Below, piece by piece: positions 31,741 through 43,618 of a DNA stretch of 64,000 nt. The number at the start of each line of letters is the position of its first letter. The first letter of the stretch is position 1. The notes under the pieces were generated by a model that was given only the letters and a program-made list of their open reading frames with translations, was not told where the DNA came from and made no database searches. The translations under genes and the position numbers were made by a program. The stretch lies in assembly GCA_949358305.1 (NCBI GenBank), contig OX442322.1, positions 2,852,001-2,916,000 on the forward strand. Reading direction: 5' to 3'. This DNA is from Strigamia acuminata. Its lineage: Eukaryota; Arthropoda; Chilopoda; Geophilomorpha; Linotaeniidae.

Positions 31741-34683
31741 ATTAAGAAAAATGGACAACAATTAAACCCGACAAAGGCAAGAGTGTTTGCATATGGGCAA
31801 GATAAGCCATTGACATTACTTGGACAGAGTGAAGTGTTGATTGAATTTGGAGAACGAAAAACAAAAGGTATTTTTGTAATAACCGATAAAGACTATCCGT
31901 GTCTACTAGGCAGCCAGACAGCAGAAGAAATAAGGAGCGGTCATATTTCCACAAATGGTCAATATGGTTTCCAACCAATTGGATTGTATTGTGAGCAAGC
32001 ATAATTCTGTTTTCAAAGGTTTGGGAAAACTAAAAGGATACCAAGCATCAATTGAAGTAATGGAAAGAAAGCAGGTGCCTGCCCAGCGTGTGCGGAGATT
32101 ACCATACCATTTGAGAGGTCCTGTTGAACAAGAGATTGAACGATTACGTGTTTTGGGAGTAATAGAAGAGGTACCAAATCCAATGGACCCGAAGCTGGTG
32201 GTAAACCCGTTGCGACCGGTTATAAAAAAAAGACGGTTCAATAAGACTGTGTTTAGCGGCAATGGCGCTTAACGAAGTGATAAAGAAGCCAAAATGTGTA
32301 ATTCCATTGATAGATGACATGATTCAAGAGATGGCAGATTTTGCAATGGCCTCAGAATTGGATTTTAACGAAGCTTTCGAACAAATTGAATTGGATGAAG
32401 AGAGCAGGAATTTGACTGGATTTACGACGGAGTCGGGCACGTATAGATTTACGTGTTTAATTTACGGGATTTCCGTCTCGGCGGAGATATTTCAAGCCAT
32501 CATCCAGAGAGTCTTGCGGAATTGCAAAGGTGTTAAGAACTATGCCGATAATGTGACGGTGGTGGGTTCATCAGTTATGAATCATCACAACAATTTGGAC
32601 AAAGTGTTAGCGACATTGAAGGAAAATGGATTGACACTGAACCGGAAGAAGTGTAAATTTGGACTAGAAAAATTGGCATTTCTGGGTTATTTGGTCACAT
32701 CAAAAGGAGTGGCGTTAGGTGAAGAGAAAATTCGAAAAATGAAGGAATTGCGAGATCCGGAAGATGTGCATGAATTGCGAGGAGTTCTAGGTTTGGCAAA
32801 TGCGTGTGAAAAATTTTTGCCACATTTAGCCAACATAGTTGAGCCGATGAGACGGTTGACACGCAAAAATGCAATCTGGAATTGGGATCAAGAGCAAAAG
32901 GAAGCATTCCAGCGACTTAAACAGGCTGTGGCTGAAGCGACAATGCTGAATTATTTCAAGAAGGATTTGGAAACTTTCCTAGTCGTGGATGCAGGACCAA
33001 AGGGCCTTGGAGCGGTGTTGACGCAGCGAAAAAAGGAAGGAGGATTTGCGATTATTGCGTTTGCCAGCAAAGCATTGAGTGAGACGAAAAGAAGATACAG
33101 AAAAGGAAGCTTTGGCAGTTATTTGGGGTTGTGAGAAGTTTCACATGTATTTGTTTGGGAGACAATTTACGGTGGTTACAGATCATAAACCGTTAGAAGT
33201 CATTTATTCAGCAACCTCAAGAGCTTCAGCGAGAATTGAACGATGGTTATTGCAACTGCAACAATATAAGTTTGCCATTAAATATGAGAGCGGACTGACA
33301 AATATCGCGGATCCTCTGTCTAGGCTTTTAAAGACTGAAGGAAAACCTGAAAGATCTATTGAGAAATTGACGGAACATTATGTCAATTTTATGGTGCAAC
33401 ATACAATTCCAAAAGCGGTGACGATTGAAGAAATTATCCAAGCAACTGGAAATGATGCTGAGCTACAACAAGTAATATCAGCGATTCAAACAGGAAGTTG
33501 GAACAATGCGCAAAAAGATTTCAAGCAGATAAAAATGGAACTTACCAGCGTTGGTAGTGTGGTTTTGCGAGAGAACCGTATCGTGGTCCCATTAGAACTG
33601 CGTAAGAAGATTTTGGCTATTGTGCATGAAAGTCATCAGGGAATAGTACGAACTAAGGCATTGCTGAGAGGAAAGGTTTGGTGGCCAGGTATGGACACAC
33701 AAGTAGAGGACATGATTCGAGCATGCATCCCATGTCAAGCGCAAGCGCAACCAGAACGTGTTCAACCAATGAAGATGACGGACTGGGCTACGAAACCATG
33801 GAAACACTTAGCGGTTGATATTTGTGGACCATTTCCAGATGGAAGCAGCGTTGTAGTGTTGGTAGATTATTACACCAAATGGCCAGAAGCAAAGGTGATG
33901 ACATCTACTACAGCAAGTAAAATAGTTGATTGGTTTGAAGATGTGTTTGCGGCGCATGGATACCCAGAATCCATCACCAGCGACAACGAACCACAGTTTG
34001 TTTCGGAAGAGTACAAACAATACGCAAAAGACTGCGGGATAAAATTGAAACACGTAACACCTTACTGGCCACAGGCAAATGGACAGGTAGAATGCCTGAA
34101 CCGATCATTTTTGAAGGCAGTTCGAGCAGCCAATTTGGAACAGCAAGGCTTAAAAGAAGCGTTGAGAAGTTTCCTGAAAATGTACCGTGTTACGCCACAC
34201 AGAATGACGGGAAAATCGCTGGCAGAATTGTTGATGTCAAGGCAGTTGTGTACGAAGCTTCCAGAGTGGTCAGAAAGCAAGGGTGGTGAACTTTCTCAAG
34301 AAAGAAGAGAGAAACAGCAGAAAGCTAAGGAATATGCAGATGGTAAAAGGAGAGCAGAAGTAACAGATATCACTGTTGGTGAGAAGGTGTTAGTTAAAGC
34401 AACAAAGAAGGCTAATAAATTAGCTACGGTGTTTAGACCAGAACCGCTGACGGTAGTGCAAAATAACAATGGGCAGTTGGTGATGAAAACCACTGATGGT
34501 GTTTTAGTGAAACGAAATGTTGCTCAGGTTAAGAAGATTTCTGTGGAGGTCGAATCTGAAGATTACAGTGATGATGGAGGACCTGATAATTTGGTAGAAG
34601 ACAATCCAGAGAATGAGGCAGTTGCAGAGATGCCAAATGAAAATCAGAGGCCGAGGAGAGAGAGACGACGACCTGCATATTAA
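31741..34683 (+). pseudogene. Gypsy-C pol
   Basis: Pol is spread over three frames. The protease end (YPCLLGSQTAEEI) is followed by the RT entry (VRRLPYHLRGPVEQEIERL), then from 32262 ELDFNEAFEQIELDEESRN and the active-site region KNYADNVTVVG, where YADD has become YADN. RNase H has LVVDAGPKGLGAVL and TDHKPLEVIYS. Integrase has HESHQGIVRTK, CIPCQAQ, VDICGPFPDG, TSDNEPQF (normally SDNGPQF) and NGQVECLNRS (normally VERLN). The tail ends in RRERRRPAY. Frameshifts lie near 32250 and 33090. Confidence 0.85.
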
Positions 34684-34834
34684 GAGGACTTTGATTGTGA
34701 TTAGCGTTTATTTTATTTAGTGCATATTGCTTGTGTTTTGAATTTGTTGATTTAATCAGTGTATTCTGTCATTAGTGATTTTGTGTTTCTCAGTTTATTG
34801 TGCTTGTTGTTTTGATCTAAAAAAAAAAGATAGA

Positions 34835-35028
34835 TGTAGTGTTTGCCTAATAATGGTTAGTTATATTATTGTCACCAGTTGGTGCTAGTTTTTGTTGTAT
34901 GGTGATTGGTGGTGAGAAACCGAGAGTTATAATAATGGCGACCCGGTGAATAAACGATAGCAGTTAATGGACATTACATTTAATGCTGTTGTGATTATTT
35001 ATGCACCAATATCAAAGGATATTCAACA
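34835..35028 (+). repeat. Gypsy-C 3' LTR
   Basis: 194 bp, preceded by the purine run AAAAAAAAAAGATAGA. It differs from the 5' LTR by a 2-bp AG insertion and a few substitutions. It is followed by GTTAC. Confidence 0.85.
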
Positions 35029-35033
35029 GTTAC

Positions 35034-36244
35034 TTCCACCTCTGTCCTGTTGTTGTTGTCAGGGTGGGTTGTAAAATTCACAACTGAAATGATGATAACA
35101 TCCGCATGAACGGTTATTAGAATTATCACTATTATTAGTATTATAATTATTATAATTAGGATTAAAGCTTTGTCTACCGCCTCTATTTCTGTTACCAAAC
35201 TGTCCTCTATTCATCATTGGTTTGTACCACCTATCTTGTATTAAGATGGGCTCATCCTCTGTCAGATCCACCGTCTCAAAATCTAATAGCTGCTGTTTCA
35301 ACTTAATGTTCTCAGCTAAAAGATCTGCGTAGGCTACTGATGTTTCACCAGTTCCAGTCAGTTTACCTGACTTTACTGGATTCACATTTTCATCTACGAC
35401 TTTTTTGAACATTAAGAGCAATAAATCCGCTGGTTCCTTTACCTGATGAGTTTTATACAAACAAATACGTTGTTCCATTTCTTCCAATGATGGTGGGAAA
35501 ACTGTAATTATCATCTTCTTCATTACGGGTTTCATTCCTTGGTAGATGTAATTCAGTTTCTGATGTTCCGTCAATTCTGGCAACACAAATGCACACTGGG
35601 CTAAGACTTTCTTCATGTAGGCTTCGGCTGTTCCTTCTGTATGCCGCATGAAGTGGAGAGTGTTCAACACATTTTCTTGGCTTTTCCTGAATTTCCTCTC
35701 AATTTGTGGTTTCCAATCCGCCCACTTCCAATTCGGATTCTTTTTTAATAGTCCCACTTGCCAAACCAATCCATCAGTTTTAAATGCCAATGACAATTGT
35801 TTCACTCTCTCCTCGTCTGTCCCTACAGTAGCCTCGTATGCCACCAGCCATTGGTCAATGTTACCTTTTACCACGTCGTAGCTAATGACATCGCGCTTTT
35901 GCATCATCAAACTCTTAAATAGGTCGGTTAGAACTGCTGTTGGCTACAATTCCTTTTGATGCGGATCCTACTGGATTAGTTTTACTTGGTGTTAACTGTT
36001 GAAAAATAGACTGTAATGAACCAAATTGTGCTGGTTTCAATGGTATTGAAAAATCAAGTTTCTTATCCAATGAAGGACTCTCTTTTTGAATTTCTTCCTT
36101 TGTCACAGGTTCGCTTTTTGTTGATGTTTTCCTACCTCTTGTTGTTGTTACCTTGGAATCGTCTATTGTCCTTTCTAATTCTTGATTCTTTAATTCCAGT
36201 AGATTATTCGTTTGAACCTGCGTAACCTTAACTGGCTTATCCAC
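35034..36244 (-). pseudogene. Gypsy-A gag
   Basis: The frame from 36244 gives the N-terminal arm (LLELKNQELERTIDDSK) and shifts near 35912. The main capsid follows at 35910: GNIDQWLVAYEATVGTDEER, RKSQENVLNTLHFMRHTEG and KLNYIYQGMKPVMKKM, all with counterparts in Gypsy-D. The C-terminus is glycine-, asparagine- and arginine-rich with a Cys-His cluster (CGCYHHFSC). One in-frame TGA lies at about 35057. Gag then continues across Gypsy-C at 30505 and ends at the slippery site. Confidence 0.8.
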
Positions 36245-36935
36245 TGTTAAGCCTTAAAGAATGCACTCACACTCTTTATCTCAACTTTTACACTCCTTTA
36301 CTTTATTGCAAACACCTTTGGAAACATCTCAAACAACTCACCAAACCTGAAATAAACTTGTGCACAATTAATTATCACACTTAGTCACCAATTCAAAATA
36401 AATTCAATAACAAAAAAAAAGTTATTATTTCCTGAAAAATAATCAAAATTAATCATCAAAATTAACATAAACTTCTACATAAACCAAAAAGAAAACATTT
36501 CTTGAAATTGAATCATTATTAATAAATGTTTTATTAGAAAACAGACATTCAACATTCACAATTCTTATTAACAAAATTATCCTCATTTTTAATATATAAA
36601 TTTCAACTTGGGTAAACACCTTTAATAATTCAAAAATGTTAAACTTTTTAGTGCACTTTAATTAAATATTCAACTTCAATTGACCTGGGAAAAAAATATT
36701 TTACAATGAGTCATCTTTCAAATCTTATCACTCATGCAAATGAGTTTGCAACTTTCTACTATTTTATATGATTTTTATTTGATTTCTACTAAATTTCAAT
36801 GCAATTTTGTACAGATTTTAACTGGATCTTTCAATTTTTAGCAAATAACTGGTCAATTTCACTTTATTTTTACTACTTTCCACTACTTTTAGCCAATTAA
36901 TGGGTCTCAAACAGAAAAACCGCACTTCCACCACT
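36245..36935 (-). other. Gypsy-A leader and primer site
   Basis: AT-rich untranslated leader of about 690 bp. The primer site AGTGGTGGAAGTGCGG (minus strand, 36935-36920) lies directly next to the 5' LTR. The same sequence with small changes occurs in D (AGTGGTGGAGATGCGG) and F (AGTGGTGGAGATTGCGG). The tRNA was not identified. Confidence 0.7.
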
Positions 36936-37426
36936 TGTTACGTGGCTAAACGACTACTATTTAACCACGTAAATGACTTGTTGCAGAACTAGGACTAGGG
37001 GTTTGAATTGCATTGATTTAACTCTTAATTATGTTGCAGATAAGAGAGGAATGAAGAGGACTCATTGTTTATTAGATAAATATAAAATATATCTTTATTC
37101 AATCACAACTTAAAGAACTTAAGACTAATTCTTAAAACTAACTTAAATCTAGTAAGCATGAATAACAATCGGGCGGGTGAAGAACCTCGAGATGCCGCAA
37201 CTGCTCGACAACCTCTCGGTGTAATACCTGGGGAGAACTGACAATTCAGCTCTCTTCATCAACCAAGTAAACTTGGGTCATTCTAATACTATTTAATGGG
37301 TGAATTAATGACATCATTCGCTTAAGGCGAACTCTGGTGGGAGTTAAAGGAATTAATTTGAATTGTTTAGTTTCGGAAGCGAGGTGGCGACAACTGATTC
37401 ACAGTGTGCTCATCACCCTCGTAACA
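36936..37426 (-). repeat. Gypsy-A 5' LTR
   Basis: 491 bp, TGTTACGTGGC...CCCTCGTAACA, followed by ATAT of the target duplication. It matches the two outer parts of 19406-21627 with several percent difference. Confidence 0.85.
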
Positions 37427-38190
37427 ATATTCAATGAAATATCTTGAAAAACAATCAATCATTAAACAATTCATTTTATTTTAACACATCAATTTCAAAG
37501 TAAAAAAAAATCAAAATTTCAAAATCAATCAACTTATTCCAATTTAACTTTTTATTAAACAGACACTTTCATCAAAAGAAAACAAAATAAATTTCCCGAA
37601 ATTCAAAATTCATTGATTAATTTCAACCAAATCCTTTATTAAATTCACTCTCTAACAAAGCACTATAATAACTCAAGTGTTATTCAAAATTTCAAAATTC
37701 ATTAACAAATTCCAATTCAATTTTTTTATTAAATAAACAATTTCTTCATAAACAATTCACAAACTCAAATTTTATTCAATCATCAAATCAAACAATACCA
37801 GTTGTAAAGTCATCCAATTAAATATTCAATTGCTTTATTTAACTTTATTAATTTTCAGTTCATTACTCTAATTGACTCCATTAGCAATGAGTCACTCTTA
37901 TCTTTCTTATCATTTCTTGCAGTGAGTCATGCATATTCAAATTAGTTTGGAATTTTTCAAAATTTTATAAAATTTTCAAACAATTTTAAAAAACCAATTT
38001 TACCAGTTTTTAACTCTAATTTTGTCAATTTTCGAGTTTTTCAACTCTAGATTTTGATTTCTTAATGCTAATTTTGCAATTTTTAATAAATTTTCACAAT
38101 TTTAGCTATTTTTATTAAATTTTCCAATTTTGGGTTTTTTCTATTTTAATTTTGGGTTGGTATTTGGGGAAACCGCAATCTCCACCACTT
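37427..38190 (-). other. Gypsy-F leader
   Basis: Very AT-rich leader with many TTTCAATTTT-type runs and no open frame of note. It ends at the primer site AAGTGGTGGAGATTGCGG (minus strand, about 38190-38173). It is continuous with 19194-19405 once Gypsy-A is removed. Confidence 0.6.
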
Positions 38191-38560
38191 TGTTATGTGG
38201 GATTTAGACCCACTTGAGGTTACCCACACAACATGTGATTTGATAAGAAAGGAAGAGTCATGTTTTATTTAGGTTTAACTTCAAATTCTCTTTATTGGAG
38301 CCGGACAGCAAAGCTGTTAGATTCCTCTTATTAATGGATAAGTTTACAACTGTTTACATTGGCTATTAACTTAAACTCAAATGGTACATTTATAAAAACA
38401 CTTTGAATTGAGATGTAATCTGAAATCATTAATGGTGGTTAAATGGTTTGTTTCTCTTCAGCTGCACCAAGACTAGTTCCGCATCAGATTATAAGGTTTG
38501 AGTTCATTCTCCAGTGAGAGCCGGAAGAGAACTGTCGAACTTGGGTGGATTCACTTAACA
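38191..38560 (-). repeat. Gypsy-F 5' LTR
   Basis: Starts TGTTATGTGGG next to the primer site. The right end is placed at CACTTAACA (38560) from the TGTTA/TAACA inverted ends typical of this family. No second copy exists to confirm the border. Confidence 0.55.
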
Positions 38561-38579
38561 GGAAACCTCCTGTTACCCC

Positions 38580-39288
38580 CGTAATGCCAATTGACAAGTC
38601 TGATGACGAGGCAATGATGTTATCGTTGCCAACGCCATCTAACGACAAAATTTAGCAACTTTAAACCGAATTATTAGCCGAATTACGCGCTACGGATCGC
38701 CCATTGATCGGGACGGCCCGTACGCGTAGCAATACGGAAAAACATGTTAAAGCGTTGTTGCAAGTTTTGCAATACGTTTGCAATACATCTCATTACAGGA
38801 TTGACTCGTCGCAGTGCCATTCGGAACATTTATGGTCGTATTTATGGGCGTCTGACCCCATAACCTGCCAAATTTTTGGAGGATTTATTGGTTACGTAGG
38901 TGGGGCACCCGTTGTTTGGAATTGCCGTAAACAGTCAAACGTTGCTACAAGCACGATGGGGGCTGAGTATGTGTCTCTAGTTGACTCTGTGCGCGAAACC
39001 TATTGGCTTGGTGCTGTTTGCGAGAATTGTCGATTATTTGACGATATTTCAACTCCTGTAATTTATTCTGATGCACTTGCGACAATTCAATTTGCTGAGA
39101 ACGACTTAGAAAACAGTCGTACTAAACATATTAGAGTTAAGTTCTATTTTCTGCGCGAATGGTACTTAGGCGGCATATTTAAATTATCTAAAGTTCCAGG
39201 TGATTTAAATGTCGCAGATGTATTCACCAAATGGTTGTCTAGCACTAAAATAAGACATTTATGCGCAAAAGTGTTTGATTCAATGTAA
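38580..39288 (+). pseudogene. Copia-J RT end and RNase H
   Basis: A truncated copia Pol. Readable from about 38680 is the helix after RT (SNTEKHVKALLQVLQYVCN), then RNase H: FIGYVGGAPVVWNCRKQ, STMGAEYVSLVDSVRE, YSDALATIQFAEN and ENSRTKHIRVKFYFLRE. It ends with VADVFTKWLSS. The segment before 38704 contains stops. The 5' part of the element is missing, replaced by the LTR of Gypsy-F at 38560. Confidence 0.8.
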
Positions 39289-39299
39289 TATTTTGGATT

Positions 39300-39740
39300 C
39301 ATAGGGGGATTTTGTGAGAATACGGTTCCAAAATCTAAAATATTAATTTATGTTTAGATTGTTTGATTTCAATTTATTAAGTATTAATAGTGTCAGTTGG
39401 AATTAATTCTGATAATTAACAGTTTTCAGTTGTATCTATTTATAATGTGACAATTGTGAATATTTTGTTGATGTTCTTTATAGATCTCTGTGAATTGAGT
39501 TCACTGGTGGCATATGAGAGGTTACTTAATCTGTCACTAGAGGGGCAGACTTCACTTCTCTCTCTCTACTCTCAGATGATGACAAGGCAGCCAAGATGGC
39601 AGCCCCCATGCTGAAATGTAAAGTATGGTTTTGAGTCTAATTAAAGGTTCATTTATTTTCTGGAGAAATCTATTGTTAATTGACATCACTAATCACCACT
39701 TGTCGCGCTCAACTCTGTCTCTCGCTAATACGTGGTTTGA
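39300..39740 (+). repeat. Copia-J polypurine tract and 3' LTR start
   Basis: The tract ATAGGGGGATT (39301-39311) is followed by TGTGAGAATACGG at 39313, which starts the 3' LTR 25 bp after the pol stop. The right border is not clear; no matching end was found before about 39740, so this end is approximate. Confidence 0.5.
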
Positions 39741-40260
39741 GTCACTTACTAATCTCGCAATACCGCTTTACTCAAGCGGTTACCCAAAAGAATATGACAC
39801 AACAAACAATATAAAAGGTAAATATAATAAATGTATTTATTATACGGGAATATACAGTTAAAAGAGATAAAATATGTAAAGGAATAAGGATAAAAGGTAA
39901 GGTGTGTGAAGTCGGCGGGAAACTGGTCGAGGTCGTCCTTTGTTGGCGCTCTGGATCCAAGATGGCGTCCGCGTGGCAACGTGGTGTCGTCTCACGTTTC
40001 TTGGTCGGTCCTTCGAGCTCACGCTGGTCGGGCGCGAGTGAATGCCTAAAAAGTCTTACTTCGGCTGTTGTCTAGGTTTTAGGGTTTTGTGTAGGTGTCC
40101 GGCGATCACACAGCGGCGGACGCTTGGTGGTTCTCGGCGAAACACACAGCGGCGGGAACGCTCGTCGTGGTTACTGCAATTTAGGCTTGTGCGACCGTTT
40201 GTCTGCACAACTCGCTAAATTGGAGTAGGGTTACTATTTCTAGCTGGCTTGCTAAAATAG
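39741..40260. other. Unassigned DNA between Copia-J and Gypsy-M
   Basis: An AT-rich part with AATAAATG and its complement (39825-39842) passes into GC-richer DNA. A phrase CACACAGCGGCGG is repeated at about 40109 and 40145. No gene is supported. It could be part of a longer LTR. Confidence 0.35.
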
Positions 40261-40663
40261 TGTGGTAATCTTGTTTCGCAGGTTACTCTGCGGAGGTTAA
40301 CACAAATCAATCGTACTCACGTTGGAAGTCCCTTGTCCTAGGTCACTCCTGAAGTCTTTGTACTTAGGCTTGATCGTTGTAGGACGTTTGGCTTTTACGT
40401 GTATCTTGGTTGATTTTTGTGTTGGTTCTGCCCGCTCAGTGCAAGACACATTCCTTTGCACAAAGCGGGGGGGTGACAGGTGACTAAAGCCACCCAATGG
40501 TGGGGAAGACGAATCTCCCCCACTCCCCCAGGGCAGACGCCCGTCCATTGACTGGATGTCAATGCTCTGAGGGAAGGGAGGCGCGCGTGCGACCCCCCCT
40601 TCTTTACCCGTATGTAGGCCACGAGAGAAACTCTTCGTGCCCCACCCCAGTCGGGTCACCACA
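40261..40663 (-). repeat. Probable Gypsy-M 3' LTR
   Basis: On the minus strand this starts TGTGGTGACCCGACTGGGG right after the purine tract TGGGAGGGGGACG (40676-40664). It ends GATTACCACA, giving TGTGGT/ACCACA inverted ends over 403 bp. A good splice donor AACGTGAGTACG lies near its 3' end (about 40325-40313). The other LTR would be beyond the right edge of the window, so the assignment rests on ends and tract only. Confidence 0.5.
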
Positions 40664-40819
40664 CGTCCCCCTCCCAGCTCTGACCGCGGGTGTCCAGAGC
40701 GATCAGTCCTTCTTGCTGGGACCCGACGCTGGATCCATCGCCTGGGCGAAACTCACTCCAGGGACGGGCGGCTCAGCGCCGGGCGGCACAACGCCGGGCG
40801 GCAACAACAGATCCCCAAC

Positions 40820-42025
40820 CTAGGCCGAAGACTGGTTGCGGGGGTCCTCGTGCTCCGAAATGAAACATAAGTCGTGGCCGCCGGGTGGCTCGTACGGGGC
40901 ACGTCTCCTCTCATGCAGCCAGACCCGCGGAATGAATGCTGAAAACCCGGAATTGGTGTGTCGGATCGCATTCGCCTCCGTGGCCGTTTGAGGCGCACGG
41001 TGGGCCCTCAGCAAACGCTGATGGAGGATCAAATTGGTGGTCTGGCGCACCTGGTTGTGCAACCAAACAAATACCGATTTCCCCTTGTCTCTCTGGGCGA
41101 GAATGAACTTCCGCGTTGCTGTCGTCATCGACAGCTGAGAGAACTCGTCACATAACTTTTCATAATAGTTTGTCTGAGGCTTCGCCGCTTTCGCTGGCTT
41201 GGCACTCTTCAAGACCACGGCCTGCTTGACAGTCTCTTCCCGCTCTTGTTGGGCTGCGGGAGGCGTCAGGCTCTGACGAGCGGCGGACAGCGTTGGTGGC
41301 GTCCGACATAACAGGCGTCTCGGCTTACCTGCCGCATTCGATAGGACGGGTGTCTGTGGTGCCGCCGCTGGTGGCATCGGTGGCGGCGGCGGTGGTGGAG
41401 TCTGGACTGAGGCAGTCGACGAGGCGGTGTCGCTCACCATCGGGTCCTCGCTCGTGACCATCATCGCACGCGGTTGCGTTGAAGGTGTTGGTGCCCTCGT
41501 GGTAACGGCGTGGCGGAAAGCCATGCTCCGCAACTTGTACCCCTCCCACTCGGGGTTCACCACGTCCCGGGTCAGCTCGAATCGAGTCATCGCCGGGTTG
41601 GGGAGAATGGCGCTCCATTCCCCAACAAGTGCACGAGGTTTCTGTACACCTTCTCGGTCTACGACGGACCAGCAGGCCATCGCCTGTCGCCCGACCCCAA
41701 AGAGCGAAGGGGTTAACAGCTGGACCATGATTTCGGTCAAGGCCAGCTGCAGACGACGGCGGTTTACTGGGTTGCTGCGGTCGGAATCCTCAGCGAACGC
41801 ACGCGAGTGATGTCGCATCATCGAAATTCCCCACTCGATGAAATGGCGCTGAGTGACGTCGGCGCCCTGCAGAGCAGCGGCGGCGGCTCTCGGGTCCTCC
41901 ATCACAAATGAGAAGGCTAAGAGCTCTTCGACCGATGGATTGGCTGCTTCTCGAGCTAGCCGTGCGTTTTCGTCACGCTGTTCATACCACATCGCTGTGC
42001 GGTCGTGTCTTGCCGTGCTCGGGTA
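40820..42025 (-). pseudogene. Gypsy-M ORF-B, C-terminal part
   Basis: An open frame of about 400 codons that crosses the Copia-II target site in frame and begins to be readable at PSTARHDRTAMWYEQRDENA. It is alanine-, arginine- and proline-rich with a central proline block (VQTPPPPPPPMPP). The C-terminal part (KLCDEFSQLSMTTATRK, QVRQTTNLILHQRLLR) looks helical. No transmembrane segment, signal peptide, zinc knuckle or protease site is visible, so it is not an ordinary Env or Gag. I do not recognise the family. The ATG at 41992 is a possible internal start, but the N-terminal part lies at 61052-60680 on the far side of the insertions. Confidence 0.6.
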
Positions 42026-42030
42026 ATATT

Positions 42031-42293
42031 TGTTGAGTTGTGCTGTAAACTTGTAGAAATAATGGCAAATGTAGTGGATTGGAAAAATGCATCAGGTGAA
42101 AGAAAAACACATCATCTTCACAGGTGTGAATCAAAACATCAAGTGAGCTTTATTCATTGGTCACATGACCTGTTGCATAAAGAGCCACCTGTTGGCGGCA
42201 TACAAACACTGTATGTAAACAATCAACGTGATTATTCACGTTGGCTAAATACAAGCAGCAATATTATACAATACGATAATACGATAAAGATAT
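42031..42293 (-). repeat. Copia-II 3' LTR, left part
   Basis: Starts TGTTGAGTTGTG on the plus strand and runs to GATAAAGATAT, where Gypsy-D begins. The remaining 46 bp of the LTR are at 49650-49695. It matches 54907-55169 exactly by eye. Confidence 0.9.
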
Positions 42294-42838
42294 TGTTACG
42301 AGCGCAGACCTCGCTGTACGACAGCGGGCCTAAACGCTCTGTTTAGAGAATTAATTCTGAAAGCTCTCACTAGGCACACTGGAGTTTCCAAATCCGCTCA
42401 CCAGTTGTCACTGTGTTAATTATGCACAGGGCAACTGGACTAATCAATCAAGTAGAGCGGGGGTGGACCCAGAGTTTACCTAGTGAGCTAAGTGGGTTTG
42501 AGAGAGCAGAAATGTTCTGAGCCTCAAACAGTTAACATGGTAAGTAAAGGCTTCTGTGGACCAGCGCACGCAGCGCTTGGTCCCACCCCGCTTTTCCAAA
42601 TTCATAGAGATATAATTTGATTATCATTCTTGCTTTCTTTCTTTATGTTTGTGTAAAATAAAAGATTATGTTTATCATTTGATTTTGTTGAGTTTTGTAA
42701 TAAATCCCATTGAATAAAAGAGATTTATTTGAATGATAGATCAGTTCTCTCAATCCTTTCACCTGAAGCTTTTCAAGGTCTTTGCTAAATTAATTAGCAT
42801 TTGTTATGTGTGTGGTTCACCCCAACCCACACGTAACA
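42294..42838 (+). repeat. Gypsy-D 5' LTR
   Basis: 545 bp, TGTTACGAGCGC...CACACGTAACA. It is followed by the primer site AAGTGGTGGAGATGCGG (42839-42855). An AATAAAAG poly(A)-like signal lies near 42658. Confidence 0.92.
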
Positions 42839-43618
42839 AAGTGGTGGAGATGCGGATTTAAAAGACCCTGTATAATTGCTTTATTTAAGAGCTAAAATGT
42901 TAGTAAAAATCTGGAATTTTGTGTAAAATAGTTTGAAATTTGGCCCTGAAAATGAGTAAGGTTGAAAATACAAATTGGCTATAATATTATCAGATTTGAA
43001 AGCAAATAAAGAGACTTCTGAAAATCAATTTGGGTGTGAAAAATTGAGATTGGGAATGAATATTTAATTGTCTTGTGAAAAAAATGTTGAATATTTAATT
43101 ATCTTGTGTAAAAGTGTTGAATATTTAAGTGTTTTGAGTTGAAACTGAGCATGAATGTTAAATGAGTTTGCATGTTACTGAATATTTAATTAGTTGAAAA
43201 CAATTAAACAGTATTTTAGAATTAAAGCCTAGTTTTAATGATGAATCATTTTAGGGTTATAAATATTTTGAATAATTTTAAGAATTGTAAATAGTTTTAA
43301 ACAATTTTAACTTATGCACAGTTATAAGTAATAATATTATGAATTATTTTCTTTTTTCCCTAGCATGGTGAAAGTGTTTTAGTGATTAGTGTTTCACAGG
43401 TGAGGTGAATTTGTGTTTTGTGAGTGTGTGCCTTCTATAGTTGGAGTGGATCCATATTGAAGCTGGATCCTTCAAATATAACATTTCGCAAGAAATCATC
43501 AAGTATAATTGCGGAAGACAGAGAGCGACACTACACATTAACAACAGAATTCAAGTCTGATGAACATTTGGATAGTGAGATAGAACCAGAGGATAGTGAA
43601 CCTCTAGAAGAAGTCAAG
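42839..43618 (+). other. Gypsy-D leader
   Basis: An AT-rich leader of 780 bp with the primer site at its start. An in-frame acidic reading (SEIEPEDSEPLEEVK) without an ATG precedes gag from about 43424; a similar acidic stretch precedes gag in Gypsy-F. It may be an N-terminal extension from a non-AUG start, but the ATG at 43619 has a good context (AAG ATG G) and is preferred. Confidence 0.6.

Larger units (their letters stand above)
30511..35028 (+). mobile_element. Gypsy-C, nested in the gag of Gypsy-A
   Basis: A plus-strand element with LTRs at 30511-30702 and 34835-35028 and the target duplication GTTAC at 30506-30510 and 35029-35033. It is inserted opposite to its host. Removing it restores the host gag reading frame. 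The LTRs differ at about four bases plus a 2-bp indel by eye. Its family matches Gypsy-K (primer site and Gag). Gag and pol carry stops and shifts, so this copy is dead. Confidence 0.9.
19406..37426 (-). mobile_element. Gypsy-A, nested in Gypsy-F, host of B and C
   Basis: A minus-strand element flanked by ATAT (19402-19405 and 37427-37430). The 5' LTR is at 36936-37426 and the 3' LTR at 19406-21627. The primer site AGTGGTGGAAGTGCGG lies at 36920-36935 and the polypurine tract at 21628-21640. Gypsy-C splits gag and Gypsy-B splits integrase. The LTRs differ at several percent of positions by eye, so A is older than B. RT lacks part of its core and pol has stops, so A is inactive. Confidence 0.85.
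13952..38560 (-). mobile_element. Gypsy-F, outermost element of the left stack
   Basis: A minus-strand Ty3/gypsy element of the same family as A and D (shared PBS, Pol and gag). Its 5' LTR is at 38191-38560. The leader is at 37431-38190 continuing at 19194-19405, gag at 18151-19193 and pol at 13952-18150. Gypsy-A interrupts the leader at 19406-37426 with an ATAT duplication. The 3' end is lost: the Pol tail stops at about 13952 and no 3' LTR follows. Multiple frameshifts, a gag deletion and a MITE in RT show it is the oldest member of the stack. Confidence 0.8.

Noticed and set aside
40297-40662. A 121-codon minus-strand frame after ORF-B
   Set aside because: It fits almost exactly within the probable LTR of Gypsy-M and has low-complexity composition; no domain is seen.
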